This document shows positions 1-4,831 of a DNA stretch of 6,268 nt, one piece after another. The position numbers and the translations under genes are program-made. The notes below the pieces were generated by a model that ran no database searches, had not been told where the DNA came from, and saw nothing but the letters and a program-made list of their open reading frames with translations. The stretch's first letter is position 1. The number at the start of each line of letters is the position of its first letter. Origin of the DNA: an uncultured Bacteroidota bacterium (GTDB taxonomy: Bacteria; Bacteroidota; Bacteroidia; B-17B0; Aurantibacillaceae); the NCBI GenBank assembly GCA_903923915.1, contig CAIXZI010000079.1, positions 1 to 6,268 on the forward strand, read 5' to 3'.

Positions 1-65
1 CCTATACTGCTACCAATCAGTATGTGTGTTATCTTTTTTTTCTTTTTATCTGCTTCGTTTTCCAT
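1..65 (-). CDS. Start of a further, probably membrane, protein (3' partial)
   Basis: An ATG at 65, 12 bp after the stop of the annexin-like gene, opens a frame that stays open to the left edge: MENEADKKKKKITHILIGSSI, 21 full codons. A charged Lys-rich N-terminus followed by a hydrophobic ITHILIGSSI is typical of an N-terminal membrane anchor. The upstream sequence is A/T-rich, as for the other starts here. Too little is visible to name a family, and the call rests mainly on spacing and strand. Confidence 0.5.
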   Translation of the reverse strand, partial: MENEADKKKKKITHILIGSSI

Positions 66-77
66 TTTGTAAAATTT

Positions 78-794
78 TTAAGGTTTTGCCTGTATCATAT
101 CTCTCCAAGAAAAATCAAACACGCCTAAGTCGCCATCCAAATCATCATCTACACTTACACCGTATAATTTTAGATAAGCCGACCTTACCAATTCCCAAGC
201 AGCCTTGGTAGGTATTTCAGTTAATGCTTGTCGTATGGCATCTTCATCCGTACCGGGAATAAAGCCGACTACTTTATAATTAACCGCTGCATTTAATCGT
301 TTGGCATAGGTGGCAGCTTCGCTTTCATCAAAACTTTTTTGCTGGCCTGTTTTATCGGGCTTTGCCGCCAAGATGTTTTGCATCTCGTAGTATTCGCCAT
401 CGGTTAATTCGCTTGTCAAATCAGTAATCATGTTCTTATGCACTTGTCTTTTATATTCATCGCATACACTTTTAAAAGCTGCCTTACTCGGAATATCCAT
501 GAAAACACTTCTTACCTGTTCTACATCAGTACCCCATAGACCATTATTATCAAAAGCCATTTTTAGTCTTTTGGCAAGGTTTTCTGCGCTGCCGTCATTA
601 AGTGATTTACTTTCTGATTTGTTGGCTACATAATGCCTGATGATAGTTCTTACACCTATAAATATTCCCCAACCCAATAGAGCCGACCCCACGGTATAAG
701 CACCGATACGGATAAGTGTTTTATCGGTATCATTCAAACCTGTTTTAGCAGGTATGATTACAGAAGAATTATATGGTGCAATTGCTTGAGCCAT
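78..794 (-). CDS. 238-aa membrane protein with two annexin-like repeats
   Basis: Residues 1-25 are a short polar or mixed N-terminus, 28-52 a likely transmembrane helix (LIRIGAYTVGSALLGWGIFIG), and 54-69 a Lys/Ser-rich linker. Two similar helical repeats follow, at 70-143 and 160-235. Both contain AKRL, then GTD, then an IPxKAA motif, then a Tyr-containing helix and a DL segment. The second repeat, with GTDEDAIRQALTEIPTKAAW and YLKLYGVSVDDDLDGDL, closely follows the annexin consensus of G-T-D-E, a helix, AY..YG and a DL segment. Annexin repeats bind phospholipid, often through Ca2+; bacterial examples are known but uncommon. Two repeats rather than four, and a fused membrane helix, are atypical. 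The acidic run at 216-222 could bind Ca2+. Helical mimicry without lipid binding is an alternative. It is the tenth-to-last step of the block, downstream of the beta-protein genes, and starts at 794 behind a run of A. Confidence 0.72.
   Translation of the reverse strand: MAQAIAPYNSSVIIPAKTGLNDTDKTLIRIGAYTVGSALLGWGIFIGVRTIIRHYVANKSESKSLNDGSAENLAKRLKMAFDNNGLWGTDVEQVRSVFMDIPSKAAFKSVCDEYKRQVHKNMITDLTSELTDGEYYEMQNILAAKPDKTGQQKSFDESEAATYAKRLNAAVNYKVVGFIPGTDEDAIRQALTEIPTKAAWELVRSAYLKLYGVSVDDDLDGDLGVFDFSWRDMIQAKP
90..317 (-). repeat. Annexin-like repeat 2 (residues 160-235)
   Basis: This segment encodes the second copy of the internal duplication. Shared landmarks with the first copy are AKRL, GTD, IPxKAA and a conserved Tyr. 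It has three to four extra residues (GFIP) before GTDED. It is the better match to the annexin consensus. Confidence 0.65.
366..587 (-). repeat. Annexin-like repeat 1 (residues 70-143)
   Basis: This is the first copy of the internal duplication: LAKRLKMAFDNNGLWGTD, then an IPSKAAF helix, CDEYKRQ, and a DLTSELTDGEYYEMQNIL ending. The DLxSEL ending is very annexin-like. The copy is separated from repeat 2 by a Lys/Gln-rich linker of about 16 residues. Confidence 0.6.
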
Positions 795-797
795 TTT

Positions 798-974
798 TTA
801 TAAAAGTTTTGATTTAATGATGGCAAGCTGAATGGGGTTGTTTACCACTTCAGCAATTTTGGTTAGCTCTTTTTCAGTTAACTTATTTACTATGCTGATT
901 AGTGCTTTCATTTTTTTGTCGGCTTCCGTCTGGTTTTCAGCAGGTACGGAAATATCATATTCAAATTTTTTCAT
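798..974 (-). CDS. 58-aa helical protein, ATGA-coupled to the 287-aa gene
   Basis: The gene starts at 974 with MKKFEYDISVPAENQ and continues through NKLTEKELTKIAEVV to a TAA at 798-800. Its ATG overlaps the TGA of the upstream gene as ATGA, and its stop is 3 bp from the next ATG behind a run of A, so it fills the space between two genes exactly. The product is a predicted helix-rich, charged protein without a membrane segment. Its sequence from residue 16 (TEADKK, then LTEKELT) resembles the C-terminal helical domain of the 287-aa protein (TEEDRR, then LTKFQLT). It may bind the same partner or co-assemble. The function is unknown. Confidence 0.65.
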   Translation of the reverse strand: MKKFEYDISVPAENQTEADKKMKALISIVNKLTEKELTKIAEVVNNPIQLAIIKSKLL

Positions 975-1834
975 GGTTGGTCTGGGTTATTTATCCTGCT
1001 TCCTAAAAAATTATTCAGGTGTTTTTGAGTAGAACCGATAGCAATAGGGTATTTCGTTAATACATCTAAAATGTGCATGACTGCCGTTAATTGAAATTTA
1101 GTTAGGCGTATTTGTAAATCACGTATAAGAATTAAATAACGGCGGTCTTCTTCTGTTAAACCTTCTTCTTCGCTTTCTTCTTCTTCATGGCTCGGCTCTC
1201 CTTTACGTTTAAAACTTGCATTTTCTTCTTGTGCAGTTTCGGGTTGTGTTTGTGGCGGTGTGCCTGATAAACCATTTAACACAGGAAATTTCTTTTGTAT
1301 GCTTGGGTTTGATAAAATGCCCATCAGTACATTTGTACCAATCTCGCTCATGCTTAAAAGCTTCCCTGCTTTTAATTCATCAAAATTTTTATTGAGTTCC
1401 TTAATCTCGTTTTCTTTGGCAGTAATATTTTCTTTTAGGCTTGCATTCTCTTTTTCCAGTTCATCAAAGCGTATCTCACGCAACAATTTTTCTTTTTGTT
1501 TGGCTTCGTATTCCGTTGCAGTCATACCTTCGGGTATGCCCGATAAACTTTCGTTTTGATTGGGTATGCCTTTGATGTGATAAAAATATTTGTCGTTGCT
1601 CTTTGAACCTTTTTTGAACATGATAATGGTAACTGTCTGCGTATCTGAGTTGATAAAATCATCATAGTCATAAAACTTTTCAGGGTCATTATTTCTTGGC
1701 ACAACTTTATACCCATCCACTAAAATTTCATAATCCTGTTTTTGCTCAGTCGCAAAAGCGGTTTCCACTAAATGATACAGCAATTTTATTTTGCCTGATT
1801 CATAATTTTCGTGTTTGGTTCCTGTGGCTGACAT
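971..1834 (-). CDS. 287-aa protein with coiled coil, acidic linker and C-terminal helical domain
   Basis: I recognise no named family. Residues 14-90 look like a small mixed alpha/beta domain (KLLYHLVETAFATEQ, YEILVDGYKVVP, TVTIIMFKK, YFYHIKGIP). Residues 106-157 form a charged heptad-like coiled coil rich in Glu, Lys and Leu. Residues 161-192 are moderately hydrophobic (EIGTNVLMGILSNPSIQKKFP). Residues 192-216 are Pro/Gln/Thr/Glu-rich, and 217-230 form an acidic patch (EEEESEEEGLTEED). Residues 227-277 form a helical domain resembling the following 58-aa protein. No signal peptide is seen. The coiled coil suggests an oligomeric, elongated protein, such as a scaffold, spike or fibre stalk, but nothing identifies which. 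The start at 1834 follows an A-rich tract. The stop overlaps the next start in ATGA. Confidence 0.7.
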   Translation of the reverse strand: MSATGTKHENYESGKIKLLYHLVETAFATEQKQDYEILVDGYKVVPRNNDPEKFYDYDDFINSDTQTVTIIMFKKGSKSNDKYFYHIKGIPNQNESLSGIPEGMTATEYEAKQKEKLLREIRFDELEKENASLKENITAKENEIKELNKNFDELKAGKLLSMSEIGTNVLMGILSNPSIQKKFPVLNGLSGTPPQTQPETAQEENASFKRKGEPSHEEEESEEEGLTEEDRRYLILIRDLQIRLTKFQLTAVMHILDVLTKYPIAIGSTQKHLNNFLGSRINNPDQP

Positions 1835-1839
1835 GATTT

Positions 1840-2160
1840 TTATTTTTTATGAGTTGGTATTATCTGAATGAATAAAATCAGAGTTACGGTGTTGTTATGA
1901 TTGGTAACATCTATTTTCCCCCTGTGTTCGTACTGCATTTCATTGATGCCTATATCAGTTGTATCATATACACCGAACTTGCTGCGTACACTTACATTTA
2001 CATCGGGGCTTATGAGTAAAAAATATTCGTTGTCGGCATCTATGCGCATAGAGGCTGTACCTTCCAACTGAAAGTGCCTCCACCTTGTGATGTAATTATT
2101 TTCATAACCCATCTCTTTCATGCGGCGTGGTATATAATCAAGTGCAAATTCTACTTGCAT
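1840..2160 (-). CDS. 106-aa beta-rich protein, third small member of the series
   Basis: This is a short protein with no membrane helix. A basic, aromatic N-terminus (residues 10-33, including RRMKEMGYENNYITRWRHF) is followed by strands SMRIDADNEYFLLISPD (37-53), NVSVRSKFGVYDTTDIG (55-71), an HRGKIDVTN stretch (79-87) and a terminal TVTLILFIQIIP (91-102). The GINEM motif at 71-75 echoes the INEM of the 128-aa protein, and all three proteins end in a strong beta strand near the C-terminus, so distant kinship is possible but unproven. The start ATG at 2160 overlaps the end of the 193-aa gene by 10 bp, indicating translational coupling, and the stop is 5 bp from the next start. The function is unknown; it is best read as a small structural subunit made together with its neighbours. 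Confidence 0.7.
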   Translation of the reverse strand: MQVEFALDYIPRRMKEMGYENNYITRWRHFQLEGTASMRIDADNEYFLLISPDVNVSVRSKFGVYDTTDIGINEMQYEHRGKIDVTNHNNTVTLILFIQIIPTHKK

Positions 2161-2732
2161 GGCGATGATATTTGTGGGATTTCTTTTTCGTGCATCACAT
2201 AGCGCAGGTAAAGCCTTACTTTATAATTCGCTACAGGATTACGTACTTGTTGAAGCGTGGGTAATTGAAGGTTTATATCTAATCTTGGAGTTGAATTGAA
2301 AACAATACTTGTATTGTTCCCTGAAGAAACATCTTCATAATAGCCTTCCATCAGCGCATCTGTGATAGGCATTTCGGTATCGAAATACTCAGCCCTTTTA
2401 CCGGCAAATTCAAATTTTTGTCCTAATAAAATAGAACGGGTAAGCTGCTCTGTTTTATCCAAAAAATTATCTGTTTCAATTTTGATATGATCGCTGTAAA
2501 AAACATCTCCTTTATTTGGAATAGCCAGTGATAAAAAACCTGTCATATCATTAACCGTTCTTGTTACCATATCACGGTTAATCAATCTCCTTACATAACA
2601 AGTTGCTGTTATGGCTATACCGCTTAAACAAGTTGCATTTTCAGGATGCCTCACGGTAAAATGAATTTTCTGAGCAGCTTTAGTAATGCTGATTACTTTT
2701 ACCACGTATTTTATATGCCGAACTTGTTCCAT
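2151..2732 (-). CDS. 193-aa beta-rich protein, paralogue of the 128-aa protein with an insertion
   Basis: I place the start at 2732 (MEQVRHIKY), not at the upstream ATG at 2822. The longer version would overlap the 128-aa gene by 86 bp and add an N-terminus with no counterpart, whereas the 2732 ATG lies 4 bp after the previous stop behind a run of A. The N-terminus (YVVKVISITKAAQKIHFTV, 9-27), the GIAITAT segment (38-44), LGQKFEFAGKRAEYFDTEMP (103-122) and the C-terminal NYKVRLYLRY (169-178) match the 128-aa protein in order. About 45 extra residues lie between the last two blocks. It is probably a beta-sandwich protein with an added loop or subdomain at 123-167. Its 3' end overlaps the next start by 10 bp. 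The function is unknown; a minor structural protein is inferred. Confidence 0.7.
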   Translation of the reverse strand: MEQVRHIKYVVKVISITKAAQKIHFTVRHPENATCLSGIAITATCYVRRLINRDMVTRTVNDMTGFLSLAIPNKGDVFYSDHIKIETDNFLDKTEQLTRSILLGQKFEFAGKRAEYFDTEMPITDALMEGYYEDVSSGNNTSIVFNSTPRLDINLQLPTLQQVRNPVANYKVRLYLRYVMHEKEIPQISSPCK

Positions 2733-2736
2733 TTTT

Positions 2737-3123
2737 TTAATCTTGTAATTTGCTGTACACATACAGGCGCACACGGTATGGTTGAAAATTGGTAGCGGGG
2801 TGGTCGCTGTCTTTGTAGTCAATTTCTACCTGCCTGTTGCCGGGCAAAATATCTTCGCCTAATTTTATGATGCGTTCGTTTACCGAAACATTTAATACCT
2901 GCAAAAGCATTTTGCTTTCGTATTCTTCAGGATAGATTTCCATTTCGTTGATGCTGATACGCTGGCTTCCTCTGTAATAAAGTAGGTCATCAAAGTTGGA
3001 ACTGATGGCAATGCCTATGATAAGGGCAGCATGTTTATCCACTTCAAAGTTTGCTTTGAAGGTGGCGTTAGCAGATGTTATCTGTACATCTACATACTCT
3101 TTTATGATTTTACTTCGTGCCAT
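2737..3123 (-). CDS. 128-aa beta-rich protein, possible minor structural protein
   Basis: This is a small soluble-looking protein with no signal peptide or membrane helix. It consists of alternating strands: YVDVQITSANATFKANFEVD (10-29), HAALIIGIAISSN (31-43), an IxINEMEIYPEEY segment (56-68), KMLLQVLNVSVNERIIKLG (71-89) and a C-terminal YRVRLYVYSK (116-125). The pattern suggests a beta-sandwich. The N-terminal strands, the GIAI motif, an LG-then-GxR segment and the C-terminal strand all have counterparts in the next gene, so the two look paralogous. The start at 3123 follows AAGAAAAAA. The stop is 4 bp before the next start, so the genes are almost certainly co-transcribed. A role as a minor or vertex capsid protein, or an attachment protein, is inferred from context. 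Confidence 0.7.
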   Translation of the reverse strand: MARSKIIKEYVDVQITSANATFKANFEVDKHAALIIGIAISSNFDDLLYYRGSQRISINEMEIYPEEYESKMLLQVLNVSVNERIIKLGEDILPGNRQVEIDYKDSDHPATNFQPYRVRLYVYSKLQD

Positions 3124-3172
3124 TTTTTTCTTATTATTGTGATTAGTTAGTTTAACCCTATGTGCTTTATAG

Positions 3173-3200
3173 AAGCCCGACCGAAATTTTGGTCGGGCTT
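3173..3200. terminator. GC-rich hairpin between the 244-aa and 128-aa genes
   Basis: AAGCCCGACC (3173-3182) pairs perfectly with GGTCGGGCTT (3191-3200), 10 bp. The GAAATTTT loop can pair further internally. The position just after the stop of the 244-aa gene suits a terminator, attenuator or 3'-end stabiliser for minus-strand transcripts. However, the clear T-rich tail (TTTTATTTTATT) is on the plus strand, while the minus-strand exit reads only CTTCTATAAAG. Minus-strand termination may therefore be partial, letting some transcription continue into the 128-aa gene. Confidence 0.6.
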
Positions 3201-3221
3201 TTATTTTATTGCACGATGTGT

Positions 3222-3956
3222 TTATGGAGTTGTACCTGTTCCGTTCAAACCAACGTATAGCACGGTATTAGGGTCTAAGCCTAAGGTTGTGCCTAACTCT
3301 ACCACAAACTCAATCAACTCATCATCTTTTATCAAGCGTGGGTTATCTAATTTGAAGTAGCCTAAAGGACAGGTATGGTCGTTGTCGGTTATGAACTTGC
3401 GAACCATATTACCTTCAGGAATGATTTGTTTTTTATTGGCTTTCAATGAAAACTCTCCGTTGGCAATCGCAGGGAAGTTTATCACGCTTTTGAAATCAGT
3501 AGCTTTTAACTTGTCTTTGTCATTAATGTCTGCTGACACGCCTGCAAATAAGTAGATACCGCTCACAATGAACACAAAGTTTTTATCCAGTTTCGCTTTA
3601 TCAATGTTGCGAATACCGGTTTCTTTTGCATCTTGTGTTTCAAATAACTTGATAGTTTTACTACCGTTTATTGCTTTTACAGAATAAATGGTGTAATCAG
3701 CTAAACGTAAATCACCTTTCAGTAATCCGTTTTTTACATCTTTGGGAAGCTCTTTAAAGAACTTCTCAAACTCTGCACGTGAGCCACGAGAACCTGGGGG
3801 TTTGCTTGAAAGCTTTTTAACCGCTACCGCTTTGTGGTAAGGATTAAGCCTGCCCAAATACTCTGTCAACTCTCCGCTCATCGCATCATCAACCCCAAGT
3901 AAATCACCTGAATTGGTGAACTCGGATTCGAGTGCGTTTTCGATGTTGTTGTCCAT
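3222..3956 (-). CDS. 244-aa protein, helical N-terminus and beta-rich C-terminus; candidate capsid-type protein
   Basis: There is no confident family match. Residues 1-80 look helical and charged, with a basic Pro/Gly/Arg linker at 50-60 (SSKPPGSRGSR). Residues 86-240 alternate short hydrophobic strands and turns: YTIYSVKAI, KTIKLFET, NFVFIVSGIYLFAGV, GEFSLKANKKQIIP, GYFKLDNPRLIKDDELIEFVVEL, TVLYVGLNGTGTTP. This is compatible with a single beta-sandwich or jelly-roll domain. No signal peptide or membrane helix is seen. The gene stands apart from its neighbours, with a strongly folded leader upstream and a GC-rich hairpin downstream, a layout expected of a separately expressed, abundant product. 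Its place between membrane-protein genes and small beta-protein genes suggests the main shell protein of a tailless particle. That role is inferred; another beta-sandwich surface protein is possible. The start at 3956 follows an A-rich tract. Confidence 0.7.
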   Translation of the reverse strand: MDNNIENALESEFTNSGDLLGVDDAMSGELTEYLGRLNPYHKAVAVKKLSSKPPGSRGSRAEFEKFFKELPKDVKNGLLKGDLRLADYTIYSVKAINGSKTIKLFETQDAKETGIRNIDKAKLDKNFVFIVSGIYLFAGVSADINDKDKLKATDFKSVINFPAIANGEFSLKANKKQIIPEGNMVRKFITDNDHTCPLGYFKLDNPRLIKDDELIEFVVELGTTLGLDPNTVLYVGLNGTGTTP

Positions 3957-3993
3957 GTTTTGTTTTTTTAAATGATTTATTTTTTTGTTTTAG

Positions 3994-4068
3994 AAAAAAG
4001 TTTCCCCACCACATGCTTTTGAAGGCATGTGCTTGTTTTGTTATTCAAGAAGTGGGTTGAACTTTTTT
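3994..4068 (-). promoter_or_regulatory. Predicted three-way-junction structured leader or terminator
   Basis: In the 161-bp gap before the 244-aa gene, 75 nt fold almost completely. P1 pairs 3994-4002 (AAAAAAGTT) with 4060-4068 (AACTTTTTT), 9 bp, then 4005-4009 (CCCAC) with 4052-4056 (GTGGG), 5 bp, across a small TC/TTG internal loop. P2 pairs 4010-4016 (CACATGC) with 4025-4031 (GCATGTG), 7 bp. P3 pairs 4032-4035 (CTTG) with 4046-4049 (CAAG), 4 bp. The helices abut with almost no unpaired junction bases. Read on the minus strand the element ends in AACTTTTTT, so it could be an intrinsic terminator or attenuator, a structured 5' leader stabilising the next mRNA, or a DNA-level fold. Pairing was done by eye. 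Confidence 0.6.
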
Positions 4069-4117
4069 ATCTCTCTTTTAGGATATGATAAACTGATTTT
4101 CTTTTATGCGCTTGCAA

Positions 4118-4768
4118 TCACATATGGGTAAAATCTACTTCATCATTTAGCCCCATCAGGTCAGGCTCTACGCCTTGTACCTGTTTGTCGTTTTGTTTCT
4201 TTTGAAACTCACGAGCGGAAGCTATCAGTTGTTGTTCTATTTTATCGAGGGTTTCTGTATCGCTTGACAAATCGTCGATACCGTTTACGTTTCCATCCTC
4301 TTCGCTGGCGTTTCCACTTTCGATTGTTCGTTGTGAAGATTTGTTACCTCCTGTGCTTGGAGATGATGTTGTTGAAGTAAAAACTTTATCCAGATATGTT
4401 TTGCTCATAAAGGATTCTTTTAAACCGACAAAACGTTTTTTGATTTTAACTTGTTCATCAGCCCAACTAAAAGGCGTTGTACTGGTTGGTTCTTCGGGTT
4501 GCATTAAAGCAGATGCCATCATGCCTGTTCCTAAAGGTGCTAACCAAGAAATCTCTTTATAGTTGCCTGCGCCTACAAGACTTGCCCCTAACAAAAAAGA
4601 CGGTTTCCCTAAGAGTGTTGTTAATACAGTTCCGCCAACTACGGTTAATCCAATCTGTGTTACAGATTTTATAAGCGTATTTTTAGCATTGTCTAACGTG
4701 GGCATCTCTTGAAGGATATGTTTGGGAGTGTCTTTAGACTTTTTCCCTTTTTCTTCTTCTTCTGGCAT
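4118..4768 (-). CDS. Uncharacterised 216-aa membrane-associated protein, Gly-rich hydrophobic core and acidic tail
   Basis: I do not recognise a named family. Residues 1-12 are highly charged (MPEEEEKGKKSK). Residues 33-89 are hydrophobic and rich in Gly, Ala, Leu and Met, in two or three stretches (about 33-53, 58-70, 73-89), including GKPSFLLGASLVGAGNY and APLGTGMMASALM. Such short Gly-rich stretches could form re-entrant or paired membrane helices. Residues 130-175 are rich in Ser, Thr, Asp and Glu and probably disordered, followed by a short amphipathic helix (about 172-192). The start is the ATG at 4768, preceded by a TTAAAAAAACAAACAA tract and no Shine-Dalgarno. It follows the transglutaminase-like gene after 63 bp. 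A membrane protein beside the putative capsid-type gene would fit a virion membrane protein, but that is inference. Confidence 0.7.
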   Translation of the reverse strand: MPEEEEKGKKSKDTPKHILQEMPTLDNAKNTLIKSVTQIGLTVVGGTVLTTLLGKPSFLLGASLVGAGNYKEISWLAPLGTGMMASALMQPEEPTSTTPFSWADEQVKIKKRFVGLKESFMSKTYLDKVFTSTTSSPSTGGNKSSQRTIESGNASEEDGNVNGIDDLSSDTETLDKIEQQLIASAREFQKKQNDKQVQGVEPDLMGLNDEVDFTHM

Positions 4769-4831
4769 TTGTTTGTTTTTTTAAGGTGTTTTTATTTCTG
4801 ACTGTTTAGCTATTTCAATTTGAACATCAAA

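Noticed and set aside
1522..1716. A 64-aa open frame on the minus strand inside the 287-aa gene
   Set aside because: It lies wholly within a well-supported gene in another frame and has no start context or recognisable content.
2733..2822. A longer start for the 193-aa gene, at the ATG at 2822
   Set aside because: It would overlap the 128-aa gene deeply. The extra 30 residues are a shadow of that gene's 3' end, and the ATG at 2732 sits 4 bp after the previous stop behind a run of A, like the other starts here.
4089..4117. A possible Bacteroidota-type promoter for the 244-aa gene (TTG at 4115-4117 and TCAGTTTA at 4089-4096 on the minus strand)
   Set aside because: The second element matches TAnnTTTG poorly, so I do not call it; I found no convincing promoter match of this type anywhere in the window.
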